A stretch of 64,000 nucleotides of DNA. Origin: an uncultured Tateyamaria sp. Lineage in GTDB: Bacteria; Pseudomonadota; Alphaproteobacteria; Rhodobacterales; Rhodobacteraceae. The notes under the pieces are model-generated. The model made no database searches. It saw only the letters and a program-made list of their open reading frames with translations, and was not told the DNA's origin. Shown piece by piece: positions 7,172 to 15,635 of the stretch. Position 1 is the first letter of the stretch. Every line of letters begins with the position of its first letter. The position numbers and the translations under genes were made by a program. The stretch lies in assembly GCF_947504105.1 (NCBI RefSeq), contig NZ_CANNGP010000004.1:1-64000 (forward strand), given 5' to 3'.

Positions 7172-8901
7172 GCGGCCACCTCTTGCGTCCAGGGTTGCAG
7201 ATCGACCGTGAACACGGCGCCGTCCGGACCATTTGCGCCATGGATTTCGCCCCCAAAGCTTTGCACGATGCCGTACGAGATCGAGAGACCGAGCCCCATC
7301 CCTTCGGATGCGCCGACCTCTTTGGTGGAATAGAACGGGTCGAACACCCGGTCCGGCGTTTCGATGCCGGGGCCAGTGTCGGAGATGATGACTGATGTGC
7401 TTTGGATGTCGATGGTCAGAGCGCGTGTGTCGCGCCCGGCCATGGCATCAACGGCATTCGAAATCAGGTTGACGAACACCTGACCCAGCCGCACCTCGCC
7501 CCCCGAAACCCAGACGGGTGCATCGGGCAGGTTGACCACAAGCGTAACATCCTCGTTCCTTATGCGGGGTGTGGTCAGTTCGACGGCGCTTTGCACCACT
7601 TCGACAAGATCCACGCGCAGCGCAGGTTCGCTTTCTTGCCGGGCAAAGGCGCGCAGGTTCTTGATGATGCGCCCCATGCGGCGGGCCATGTCGGCGATGC
7701 GGCCCAGATTATCCTCGGCCCGGTCGGGTTTGTCGCGCTGCAGGAAGGCTTGGGCGTTGTCTGCATAGGTCTGGATCGCCATGAGTGGTTGGTTGAGTTC
7801 ATGGCTGAGCCCCGCGCTCATTTGCCCCAGCGCACTGAGTTTGCCCGCCTGGACAAGGTCAGCCTGCGCCTGTGCGAGGGCGGCTTGCGCCTCTTCCCGC
7901 TCCTCGGCCTCGCGCCGGAGCTGGGTGTTGGTGTCCGACAGCGCGGCGGTGCGTTCGGCAACCCGTTGTTCCAGTTGTGCGTTCGCTTCGGCCAGGGTGC
8001 GGCGGCGTTCAGTGGCAAGGAACAGAAGCGCACCGAAGGCAAGGCACAGCCCGGCCACCGCTGCGGCCTGCAGCGTTGCAAGACGGCGTGCCGGAGCGAC
8101 GTCGACAAGCGCCTCGCCCGTCATGCCGATCACCGGCAAGGGCCGCACAAGGTGCAGGGCGTTTTGCGGCAGATACGGCCCCCAGCCCAGTTGCCAGACC
8201 TCGTGCCGGCCCAATTCGTAGCTGTCGAACGGCAGCGCGGGCCCGGTGGCTGGTTGTAGTCCGGGGCCCTCATCCGAGCGCTGCCAATAGACGATTTCGG
8301 AACGGTTGGTAATGAACACCCTGTCCCTTGCATCCGTGAAGAATACCGCCGGGTTCGACCCGACCCAATCCCATTCGATCCCGGCCAGGTCCGCCGTCAC
8401 AACCACGATGCCAGTGATGCGGGATCGCGCATCAAATACGGGTGCGGCATAGGCAAAGACGCGGGTGCCTTGGGCCGTGCGCCCGTTGCCCCAGCCAAGC
8501 GCGCCTTGGGCCGCACGGGTCACAAGGGGCGCGATGTCGAGACCAGGCTGATCGGGGCGCGCGGCGGCCAGCACGAGGCCGTCTGCATTGGTCAGACGGA
8601 TGTCCTGTGCCGCCGTTTTGTCCGCGATTTCAAGGAACAGCGCCTCGGCTTGACTGACATCTTCCCCGGCGAGTGCCGCGTTGACACGCGGGTGATCGGC
8701 CACCAGAACAGCCAGTTCACGGTAGCGCTGGAGCTGTCCGGTCAGCCGGTCCGAAGCCAGCGCAAGGTCCGATTGTCCCTGCCGGGCCAGCTGGTCAAGC
8801 GCCTGGAAATATCCGTAGCGCCACACGCCCATTGCCGCCGCCGCAACCAACGCAACAAAGCCCAGCACCACACTGATCCGTCTGAGGTATCCGTTTCCCA
8901 T
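7168..8901 (-). CDS. dctB: DctB-like sensor histidine kinase
   Basis: A 577-aa membrane kinase with an N-terminal TM (VVLGFVALVAAAAMGVW, about 10-27), a large periplasmic sensor domain of the DctB/PAS-like type to about residue 270, a second TM (AAAVAGLCLAFGALLFLA), a coiled coil, a DHp H-box (GLSHELNQPLMAIQTY) and an HATPase domain (N-box, DTGPGIE, GMGLGLSIS). The H-box with NQPL is typical of DctB/FixL-like kinases. ATG 8901 was chosen because the N-terminal TM begins shortly after it; further upstream the frame overlaps the divergent P450 gene. It presumably senses the transported acid and phosphorylates the adjacent regulator. Confidence 0.9.
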   Translation of the reverse strand: MGNGYLRRISVVLGFVALVAAAAMGVWRYGYFQALDQLARQGQSDLALASDRLTGQLQRYRELAVLVADHPRVNAALAGEDVSQAEALFLEIADKTAAQDIRLTNADGLVLAAARPDQPGLDIAPLVTRAAQGALGWGNGRTAQGTRVFAYAAPVFDARSRITGIVVVTADLAGIEWDWVGSNPAVFFTDARDRVFITNRSEIVYWQRSDEGPGLQPATGPALPFDSYELGRHEVWQLGWGPYLPQNALHLVRPLPVIGMTGEALVDVAPARRLATLQAAAVAGLCLAFGALLFLATERRRTLAEANAQLEQRVAERTAALSDTNTQLRREAEEREEAQAALAQAQADLVQAGKLSALGQMSAGLSHELNQPLMAIQTYADNAQAFLQRDKPDRAEDNLGRIADMARRMGRIIKNLRAFARQESEPALRVDLVEVVQSAVELTTPRIRNEDVTLVVNLPDAPVWVSGGEVRLGQVFVNLISNAVDAMAGRDTRALTIDIQSTSVIISDTGPGIETPDRVFDPFYSTKEVGASEGMGLGLSISYGIVQSFGGEIHGANGPDGAVFTVDLQPWTQEVAA

Positions 8902-8957
8902 GACGGCCACATTATCCGCGTGCGTGAAGGCTTGCCAAGGCGCGTCCCGCCTGAGAC

Positions 8958-10133
8958 ATGTGCCCCATGTTGATCCAGTCCCCGCACGACCCCGCCTTTG
9001 TTCAAGACCCCTATGCCTTTTACGACCGTGCGCGAGCAGATGGCCCGGTGCTGTTCTGGCAGGACTATGGGATGCATGCAGCCTTTGACCACGCCACTGT
9101 GCACGCGCTGCTGCGGGACCGCCGCCTGGGGCGTGCTGTGCCGGGGCGCGGGGCGGCCCCCGCCCACCTGACAGATTTCGACGCGGTGGAACGCTATTCA
9201 CTGCTGGAGTTGGAACCGCCTGAGCATACCCGCTTGCGGCGTCTGGTCCTGCACGCCTTTACCTCCCGCCGGATCGCGGGGTTGGAGGGGGATATCCGCG
9301 CCGTCTGCGCCGATGTGCTGGCGAGTTTGCCTGCGGGTACGTTTGATGTGATCCCCACCTATTGCCAGCTTGTGCCCGTGCGCGTAATTGCGCGCCTGCT
9401 GGGTGTGCCGGAGGAGATGGGCCCGGACCTGTTGCTGTGGTCTTCCGCGATGGTGGCGATGTATCAGGCGGGCCGTGATCGGGCTATCGAGGATGCGGCG
9501 AATACTGCTGCTGCGGAGTTCTCTGCGTTTCTGCGCAGCTATATCAAGGAGCGACGGAACGACCCGCGCGATGATCTGATCACCGAGTTGATCGCGGCCG
9601 AGGAAGACGGTCAGACGCTAAGTCACGACGAGATGATCGGAACGTGCATCCTTCTACTGAACGCAGGGCACGAGGCGACGGTGCATAGCTTGGGCAACGC
9701 CGTGAAGGCGCTGGTTGAGACCGGACAGACCGATGCACTGGCCCCGGGCCGCGTGGACAGGACGGTGGAAGAGGTCATGCGTTTTGACCCTCCGCTGCAT
9801 ATGTTCACACGCCACGTCTATGAGTCCATCGAAGTGGGTGGTCACAGCCTTGGCCCGGGTGACGAGATTGCCCTGATGCTCGGGGCAGCGGGCCGCGACC
9901 CGGCCGTGTTCGACGCGCCTGAGCAGTTCAATCCAGCGCGGGTCAAGAACACCCATGTCGCCTTTGGCGGCGGACTGCATTTCTGCGTGGGGGCACCGCT
10001 TGCGCGGCTCGAGATGCAAATCGCCCTGCCCATGTTGTTCGAAACGATGCCAAATCTGCGCATTACCGAAGCCCCGAAATACGCAGACAGCTACCACTTC
10101 CACAAGCTGGACCAGCTGATCGTCGCAGCGTGA
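8958..10133 (+). CDS. Cytochrome P450
   Basis: A 391-aa soluble class I bacterial P450. Visible hallmarks are the heme loop FGGGLHFCVGAPLARLE with Cys near 343, the I-helix LLNAGHEATVHSL (A-G-x-E-x-T pattern), the ExxR of the K-helix in EEVMRFDPPLH, and the C-helix segment EPPEHTRLRRLV. It should mono-oxygenate an organic substrate with electrons from a ferredoxin and ferredoxin reductase; the substrate cannot be read from sequence. It starts 56 bp from the divergent kinase gene. An in-frame ATG at 8967 is an alternative start. No redox partner gene adjoins it, though a ferredoxin-NADP reductase lies 5.5 kb away. Confidence 0.92.
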   Translation: MCPMLIQSPHDPAFVQDPYAFYDRARADGPVLFWQDYGMHAAFDHATVHALLRDRRLGRAVPGRGAAPAHLTDFDAVERYSLLELEPPEHTRLRRLVLHAFTSRRIAGLEGDIRAVCADVLASLPAGTFDVIPTYCQLVPVRVIARLLGVPEEMGPDLLLWSSAMVAMYQAGRDRAIEDAANTAAAEFSAFLRSYIKERRNDPRDDLITELIAAEEDGQTLSHDEMIGTCILLLNAGHEATVHSLGNAVKALVETGQTDALAPGRVDRTVEEVMRFDPPLHMFTRHVYESIEVGGHSLGPGDEIALMLGAAGRDPAVFDAPEQFNPARVKNTHVAFGGGLHFCVGAPLARLEMQIALPMLFETMPNLRITEAPKYADSYHFHKLDQLIVAA

Positions 10134-10378
10134 GTCGGGACCGGGTCAAGGATGGCCGGAGGCCACCGCCAGAGGCGGCTTGTCCTTGATGCGGGTGCGA
10201 CTCACATCACACTTGATCAGGTCGCTTAAGACGCAAAGCGCCTTAAGCGACCTCTCAGCAAAACTCCCAAACCTTTCAACCGCCACATCACCGAAGGTAA
10301 AGCGTCGCGTCTCCACTGGCAGAATATGAAATGCGCGGTAGCGCACATTTTTGAGGCACGCAGCGACGCGCGACTGGA
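10134..10378. other. Structured intergenic region with strong hairpins
   Basis: Between the P450 and the Lrp gene, which converge, are two strong inverted repeats. The first is TCAAGGA/TCCTTGA (10146-10189) enclosing GGCC-GGA-GGCC and CCGCC-AGA-GGCGG stem-loops. The second is a perfect 12-bp stem AGGTCGCTTAAG (10219-10230) with CTTAAGCGACCT (10242-10253). A short GTG-initiated frame crosses the region on the minus strand (10146-10382) but looks incidental. The region may be a bidirectional terminator, a degenerate repeat element or a small structured RNA; no oligo-T tract supports a classical terminator. Confidence 0.4.
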
Positions 10379-10846
10379 TCACGTTTCCAAAGGGAGCATC
10401 GTGGTGGATTTGATCTCTTCCATCGACAAGAGCGCCGTGACGTTGTGCACCCGCACCTCGGAAATCAGCGCCTGATAAAACGCATCATAGGCACGTGCGT
10501 TTTTCACTCGCACTTTCAATATATAATCGATGTCGCCCGCCAGCCGGTGTGCCTCCTGCACCTCCGGGCGCTCCTGAAGCGCACGCAGGAACTTGGCTTG
10601 CCAGTCCGCCTCATGCTCAGACGTGCGGATCAGGACAAAGAAACAAGCCTCGAACCCCAGCGCCTCTGCATCCAGCACAACGGTCTGCTGACCGACCACG
10701 CCCGCCTCGCGCAGCTTGCGAATCCGGTTCCAAACGGGGGTCTTCGAAGACCCCACTGCCTTGGCAATATCGTCCAGAGACTGGCTGGCATCGCGCTGCA
10801 GCTCGGCCAGAATTTTGCGATCCACCTCATCGATGCGAACAGACAT
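10379..10846 (-). CDS. Lrp/AsnC-family transcriptional regulator
   Basis: A 155-aa Lrp-type protein: winged HTH at 1-60 (DEVDRKILAELQRDASQSLDDIAKAVGSSKTPVWNRIRKL) and an effector-binding RAM domain from about 70 (with HRLAGDIDYILKVRV). ATG 10846 gives the standard MSVRIDEVDRKIL start; upstream codons in frame are not family-like. It is divergent from the sulfate assimilation operon, 140 bp away, an arrangement seen in related genomes, so control of that operon by an amino acid or cysteine-related signal is a reasonable inference. Confidence 0.9.
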   Translation of the reverse strand: MSVRIDEVDRKILAELQRDASQSLDDIAKAVGSSKTPVWNRIRKLREAGVVGQQTVVLDAEALGFEACFFVLIRTSEHEADWQAKFLRALQERPEVQEAHRLAGDIDYILKVRVKNARAYDAFYQALISEVRVHNVTALLSMEEIKSTTMLPLET

Positions 10847-10986
10847 TCCAAAGCGCTCCAAATCGGGAAACAGATGTTCTGCACCTGCACAGAGATAGAA
10901 CAATCATCCTTATCTGCGCCGCTGTCTAGCAGAAAACCGGGATAATTTCCTATATTGGAGGTCAGTTTTACGGGATTGAGGCCGAT

Positions 10987-12390
10987 ATGAACCATTTCCC
11001 CATCTTCCTGAACACCGCCGGACGGCGGATCGTGCTGTCAGGCGGCGGCGATGCGGCGCTGGCCAAGCTGCGGCTCCTGATGAAGACAGCGGCCCATATT
11101 ACCGTCTTTGCGCCAGACGCCGATAACCAGATCAAGGCATGGGCCCAGGACGGCAAATTGCGCCTGATCGACCGCGCCATGGAGCCCGGCGATGCGATGT
11201 GCGCAGCCCTCTTCTATGCCGCCGACGAAGATGAGGCGGAAGACAAGCGCACCGCCGCCATCGCCCATGCAGACGGCGCACTGGTCAATATCGTGGACAA
11301 TCTGGCCGACAGCCAGTTCATCACCCCCGCCATCGTGGACCGCGACCCCGTGACCGTGGCCATCGGCACCGAAGGGGCCGCCCCGGTTCTGGCCCGTGCG
11401 ATCAAGGCCGATCTGGAAGAGCGCTTGCCTACGTCCCTCGGCACCCTTGCCCGCATTGGCAAGGCATTCCGCAAGGCAGCAGATGTCCTGCCCTTTGGCC
11501 GCCCGCGCCGCGACTTCTGGCGCGACTACTATTTCAATGGCGGGCCCAAGGCGATGAGTGATGGCGAAGATGCCGTGCAGCCCGCCCTTGATGGTCTGCT
11601 GGCGGATCATCTGATGCGCGACACCCGCAAGGGCCATGTCGCCTTTGTCGGCGCTGGCCCCGGTGACCCGGAACTGCTGACCCTCAAAGCCCGAAAGGCC
11701 TTGGATGAGGCAGACGTGGTGATCTACGATCGCCTGATTTCAAAGGAAATCCTGGAACTGGCGCGCCGCGAAGCCACGATGATCGACGTGGGCAAAGAGG
11801 CCTTTGGCCCCTCGACCCCACAGGAGACCATCAACGATCTGATCGTGAAACATGGGCTGAAAGGTGCGCAGGTCGTACGCCTGAAATCCGGTGACGCCAC
11901 TGTCTTTGGTCGTCTGGACGAAGAAATGGATGCAGTGACCGAGGCCGGTGTGGACTATCACATCGTACCGGGTATCACGGCGGCCTCGGCTGCTGTCGCT
12001 TCCATCGGTCAGTCGCTGACCAAGCGGGGCCGCAACTCCTCCGTCCGGTTCCTGACCGGCCACGACACCCGCGGCTTTGCCGATCACGATTGGAAGGCGT
12101 TGGCCCGCCCCGGTGAGGTGGCGGCCATCTACATGGGCAAGAAATCGGCCCGTTTCATTCAAGGTCGCCTAATGATGCATGGCATTGATCCGGCAACGCC
12201 CGTGACCTTCGTGGAAAACGCGAGCCGCGCCGATCAGCAGGTCCTCTCCACCACGGTGGCCGAGATGGAACCGACCCTCACCGAGGCCGGTCTGGGCGGC
12301 CCTGCCCTGACCTTTATTGGCCTTGCCCCATGTGCGGCCATCGCCGCCATCCCCGAGATCCCCATGCCCCACATGCAGGAGGCACACTGA
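10987..12390 (+). CDS. cysG: Siroheme synthase (CysG)
   Basis: A 467-aa bifunctional protein. The N-terminal domain (about 1-200) is precorrin-2 dehydrogenase/ferrochelatase (FPIFLNTAGRRIVLSGGGDAA). The C-terminal domain (from VAFVGAGPGDPELLTLKA at about 217) is uroporphyrinogen III methyltransferase with the GxGPGD site and YHIVPGITAASAA. It makes the siroheme cofactor of the sulfite reductase encoded downstream. GAGG sits 6 bases before ATG 10987. The next gene starts inside its stop codon (TGATG), so the genes are translationally coupled. Confidence 0.95.
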   Translation: MNHFPIFLNTAGRRIVLSGGGDAALAKLRLLMKTAAHITVFAPDADNQIKAWAQDGKLRLIDRAMEPGDAMCAALFYAADEDEAEDKRTAAIAHADGALVNIVDNLADSQFITPAIVDRDPVTVAIGTEGAAPVLARAIKADLEERLPTSLGTLARIGKAFRKAADVLPFGRPRRDFWRDYYFNGGPKAMSDGEDAVQPALDGLLADHLMRDTRKGHVAFVGAGPGDPELLTLKARKALDEADVVIYDRLISKEILELARREATMIDVGKEAFGPSTPQETINDLIVKHGLKGAQVVRLKSGDATVFGRLDEEMDAVTEAGVDYHIVPGITAASAAVASIGQSLTKRGRNSSVRFLTGHDTRGFADHDWKALARPGEVAAIYMGKKSARFIQGRLMMHGIDPATPVTFVENASRADQQVLSTTVAEMEPTLTEAGLGGPALTFIGLAPCAAIAAIPEIPMPHMQEAH

Positions 12391-12689
12391 TGCCCAAAGC
12401 GTTCACCCCCAAAGTTGTCACCGCCAACCACTTGCTGGCAGGCGATGTGATCTACCAAACGGCTGATGGCTGGACCCGCAATTTGTCAGACGCCGAAGTG
12501 TTGACCGATGTGGCTGATGCCGACTTGCGCCTGATCGAAGCGTCGCAGCAAGTCGACGAGGTTGTAGGTGCTTACCTGGCCGATGTGGCGGTTGAGGACG
12601 GTGTGCCTGTTCCCACGCATTTCCGCGAAACCTTCCGGGCCACAGGCCCCAGCAACTACGCCCATGGCAAGCAAGTGGAGCTGTCCTGA
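12390..12689 (+). CDS. DUF2849 protein of the cys operon
   Basis: A 99-aa protein of the DUF2849 family (FTPKVVTANHLLAGDVIYQT...), found between cysG and cysI in many alphaproteobacteria; its function is unknown. It contains no cysteine, so a direct Fe-S role is unlikely. It begins with ATG overlapping the cysG stop by one base and ends with TGATG shared with the next gene. That tight coupling argues for a role in sulfite reductase assembly or regulation, which is inference. Confidence 0.9.
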   Translation: MPKAFTPKVVTANHLLAGDVIYQTADGWTRNLSDAEVLTDVADADLRLIEASQQVDEVVGAYLADVAVEDGVPVPTHFRETFRATGPSNYAHGKQVELS

Positions 12690-14353
12690 TGTATAGCTAT
12701 TCCGAATTCGACACCGCCTTTCTGGCCGAGCGCAACCGCCAGTTCCGTGGGCAGGTGGAACGCCGCGTCTCGGGTGCACTGACCGAAGATGAGTTCAAGC
12801 CGCTGCGCTTGATGAACGGCCTCTATCTGCAACTGCACGCCTATATGCTGCGCGTCGCGATCCCCTATGGCACGCTCAACAGCGCCAAGATGCGCAAGCT
12901 GGCCGAGATCGGGGAGCGTTGGGACAAGGGCTATGGCCACTTCACCACGCGCCAGAACATTCAATACAACTGGCCCGAGCTGAAGGACGTGCCCGACATG
13001 CTGGACGCGCTGGCCGAGGTGGGCATGCACGCCATCCAGACTTCTGGCAACACAATCCGCAACGTGACGGCGGACCATTTCGCAGGCGCTGCGGCGGACG
13101 AGATTGCCGACCCGCGCCCCGTGGCCGAGCTGATGCGTCAGTGGTCCACAGATCACCCTGAGTTTCAGTTCATGCCGCGCAAGTTCAAGATCGCCATCAC
13201 CGGGTCGCCCAATGACCGTGCCGTGACCAAAGCACACGACATCGGCATCCGCATGGTCGAGCGTGACGGTGCGCGCGGCTACGAAATTATCGTGGGCGGC
13301 GGTCTGGGCCGGACCCCGATGATTGGCAAAGTTATCAATGACTTCCTTCCCGAAGCTGATCTTCTGCCATATCTTGAAGCCATTGTGTCCGTCTGGAACC
13401 AGATCGGCCGCCGCGACAACAAGTACAAGGCGCGGATCAAGATCACTGTGCATGAACATGGCATTGATGAAATACGCCGCCTTGTGGACGAACGGTTCGA
13501 AGAGACGCGCAAGACGTTCTCGGGCGTGGACGTGCAGATGCTGCGCGAGATTGAAGAGCATTTCGCGGCGCCTGCGTTCGTTGCAAAGTCGGAGGCACCA
13601 TTCAAAGACGCCTATCACAACGATCCCGTGTTCCGGTCATGGGCAGATATGAACCTGACGGCGCACAAGGCGGATGGGTACAAGATCGTGTCGATTTCGC
13701 TGAAGAAACATGGCGATACCCCCGGCGACGCCACGGCTGACCAAATGCGCCTGATGGCGGACCTTGCCGAAGAGTTCGCCCATGACGAGCTGCGCGTCAG
13801 CCACGAGCAAAACGTGATCCTGCCGCATGTGCATGTGTCCGACCTGCCCGCGATCCACGCGCGGCTGAAAGAAGCTGGCCTCGCCACTGCCAATATCGGT
13901 CTGATCAGCGACATCATCGCCTGCCCCGGCATGGATTATTGCGCGCTGGCCACCGCCCGCTCGATACCGATTGCGCAAGAGATTGCAACCGCCTTTGACG
14001 ATCTGAAACGCGAGCACGAGATCGGCGCGCTGAAAATCAAGATCTCGGGCTGCATCAACGCCTGTGGCCACCACCATGTGGGCCATATCGGCATTCTGGG
14101 TCTCGACCGTGCAGGTGTAGAGAACTACCAGATCACGCTGGGTGGCGATCATACCGAACAGGCCAAGGTTGGCGATCGCGTCGGCCCCGGTTTCTCGGCT
14201 GATGACGTTGTGCCAGCGGTCGAGCGGATCGTGGACACATATCTCGACCTGCGCACCGACGAGACCGAGGAGTTCATCGACACCTACCGTCGCACCGGCC
14301 TCACACCCTTCAAGGCCGCTCTCTATCCCGAAACCAAGGTGGCAGCGGAATAA
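12689..14353 (+). CDS. cysI: Assimilatory sulfite (nitrite/sulfite) reductase, siroheme/[4Fe-4S]
   Basis: A 554-aa hemoprotein of the NirA/CysI family. Two ferredoxin-like halves are visible, and the siroheme/4Fe-4S ligands are Cys412 and Cys418 (CPGMDYC) and Cys455 and Cys459 (SGCINACGHHH). RNVTADHFAG near residue 127 is the usual Arg-rich sulfite-binding segment. It should reduce sulfite to sulfide with electrons from ferredoxin or a flavoprotein; the fpr gene at 15636 is a likely electron source. The start overlaps the DUF2849 stop codon. Confidence 0.93.
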   Translation: MYSYSEFDTAFLAERNRQFRGQVERRVSGALTEDEFKPLRLMNGLYLQLHAYMLRVAIPYGTLNSAKMRKLAEIGERWDKGYGHFTTRQNIQYNWPELKDVPDMLDALAEVGMHAIQTSGNTIRNVTADHFAGAAADEIADPRPVAELMRQWSTDHPEFQFMPRKFKIAITGSPNDRAVTKAHDIGIRMVERDGARGYEIIVGGGLGRTPMIGKVINDFLPEADLLPYLEAIVSVWNQIGRRDNKYKARIKITVHEHGIDEIRRLVDERFEETRKTFSGVDVQMLREIEEHFAAPAFVAKSEAPFKDAYHNDPVFRSWADMNLTAHKADGYKIVSISLKKHGDTPGDATADQMRLMADLAEEFAHDELRVSHEQNVILPHVHVSDLPAIHARLKEAGLATANIGLISDIIACPGMDYCALATARSIPIAQEIATAFDDLKREHEIGALKIKISGCINACGHHHVGHIGILGLDRAGVENYQITLGGDHTEQAKVGDRVGPGFSADDVVPAVERIVDTYLDLRTDETEEFIDTYRRTGLTPFKAALYPETKVAAE

Positions 14354-14359
14354 TATCCC

Positions 14360-15118
14360 ATGCTTCATCTTGCCAAGAAAACTCTCCCCGAAGGGCCCGC
14401 CCGCCCGGACGCCGCCGCGATGGTCAGCGCGCTGAATGCGCAACTGACCCATCACGGGGCAACGGACGTACTGCGCGCCGCGTTCGAGGTCGTGCCTGAT
14501 CTGGCGCTGGTGTCGAGCTTCGGGGCGGAGTCGGTGGTGCTGCTGCATCTGGCGGCAATGGTGAAGCGGGACGTGCCGGTGATCTTTATCGACACCGAGA
14601 TGCTGTTTGCCGAAACGCTGGTCTATCAGCAGGACGTGGCCGAGCGGCTGCGGCTGGAGAATGTGACCGTGATCCGAGCAGATGACATCCGTGCATATGA
14701 CCCCGATGGCACGCTGCACCAGCGCGATACCGATGCCTGCTGCAGCTTGCGCAAGACCGTCCCGCTGCAAAAGATGCTGGCGCCATATGGCGGCTGGATG
14801 ACCGGTCGGAAACGCTATCAATCAGGTACGCGCGCCAACCTTGAGTTCTTTGAAGCCGAAGTGGACACGGGTCGTATCAAGGTCAATCCGCTGGCCCGCT
14901 GGGCGCCGGAGGACGTGCGCGACTACATGGAAGAAAACCGCCTGCCCCGGCATCCGCTGGTGGCCAAGGGATATCCCAGCATCGGCTGTGCACCCTGCAC
15001 GTCACCGGTGGCCAAAGGGGAGGACCCGCGCGCCGGGCGCTGGCGGGATCAGGACAAGGACGAATGTGGCATCCACTTCGTCGATGGAAAATTGGTGAGA
15101 ACTGGAGCACCGACATGA
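14360..15118 (+). CDS. cysH: Phosphoadenylyl/adenylyl-sulfate reductase (APS type)
   Basis: A 252-aa reductase with the PP-loop SSFGAESVVLLHL near residue 52. Two Cys pairs, Cys127-Cys128 (DACCSLRK) and Cys210/Cys213 (GCAPC), form the CC-CxxC [4Fe-4S] set typical of APS-reducing bacterial enzymes, with the catalytic ECGIH near the C-terminus. It reduces APS to sulfite. The first codons (LHLAKKTLPEG) are encoded by a copy of a dispersed repeat (TTCATCTTGCCAAG at 14364-14377), the ribosome binding site is poor, and an in-frame ATG at 14420 is possible, so the exact start is uncertain. It lies 6 bp after cysI. Confidence 0.93.
   Translation: MLHLAKKTLPEGPARPDAAAMVSALNAQLTHHGATDVLRAAFEVVPDLALVSSFGAESVVLLHLAAMVKRDVPVIFIDTEMLFAETLVYQQDVAERLRLENVTVIRADDIRAYDPDGTLHQRDTDACCSLRKTVPLQKMLAPYGGWMTGRKRYQSGTRANLEFFEAEVDTGRIKVNPLARWAPEDVRDYMEENRLPRHPLVAKGYPSIGCAPCTSPVAKGEDPRAGRWRDQDKDECGIHFVDGKLVRTGAPT
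14364..14383 (+). repeat. Copy of a dispersed GC-rich element at the cysH 5' end
   Basis: TTCATCTTGCCAAG followed by AAAACTC matches the sequence at 21670-21690 (TTCATCTTGCCAAG then TAAACTC) in all but one of 21 bases. The latter copy continues into a CCGGGGGC/GCCCCCGG hairpin between two cox genes. Here the element lies inside codons 2-8 of cysH. Confidence 0.55.
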
Positions 15119-15525
15119 CGATCGTAGTGACAGACCAGGGCTTTGGGCCCGACACGTGGGACGGTGGCTATGCCCCGCTGGGCGAGGCTGCGAATGATGC
15201 CGCGGCGCTTGATGTGCCAAGCGACGCAGACCCCGAAAACATCCCCTTGAATGCGGATATCATCCGCGTGGACTTCCCCAGCTTTGCCGATGGGCGTGGG
15301 TTCACCATTGCCCGGATGCTGCGCCTGCGCGGCTATCAGGGCCGTTTGCGCGCCAAGGGGCACGTGATTTCGGACCAATACGCCATGGCGCGCCGGTCGG
15401 GCTTTGACGAGGTTGAGATCAGCCAGGCACTGGCCGCCCGTCAGCCCGAGGACCAATGGCAGTTCCGCAGCGACTGGCAAGCCCATGATTATCAGGCCCG
15501 GCTGCGCGGTGCGTCCAACCACTAA
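15115..15525 (+). CDS. DUF934 protein (CysX-like small sulfite reduction partner)
   Basis: A 136-aa DUF934 protein with the typical core FPSFADGRGFTIARMLRLRGYQGRLRAKGHVISDQYAMARRSGFDEVEI. The family accompanies cysH/cysI in proteobacteria and is annotated as an oxidoreductase-like protein of unproved function. ATG 15115 overlaps the cysH stop by 4 bp (ATGA). It is the last gene of the tightly packed reduction block before a 110-bp gap. Confidence 0.9.
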   Translation: MTIVVTDQGFGPDTWDGGYAPLGEAANDAAALDVPSDADPENIPLNADIIRVDFPSFADGRGFTIARMLRLRGYQGRLRAKGHVISDQYAMARRSGFDEVEISQALAARQPEDQWQFRSDWQAHDYQARLRGASNH

Positions 15526-15635
15526 AGCCCCGTCATCTGACCCAGATCAAGGCGCGCGACCTTTCGCGCACTTACCCAGCTACAAAATTCTTCCCAAATA
15601 GAGAGGCGCGGGTGTAAACCCGCGTTGACATATAC
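15526..15635 (+). promoter_or_regulatory. Gap with two hairpins upstream of fpr
   Basis: Two stem-loops are visible. GCGCGA-CCTT-TCGCGC (15554-15569) lacks a T-tract. CGCGGGT-GTAA-ACCCGCG (15607-15624) lies between a Shine-Dalgarno-like GAGAGG (15601-15606) and the fpr ATG at 15636. If the second stem forms, it would bring GAGAGG to an effective 11 bases from the start. Whether this is an RNA regulatory leader or just a processed 3' end of the cys message is open. Confidence 0.4.

Noticed and set aside
10146-10382. GTG-started 78-codon frame overlapping the Lrp stop codon
   Set aside because: The overlap looks operon-like, but the frame covers two strong hairpins and encodes no recognisable protein pattern; kept only as a structured region.
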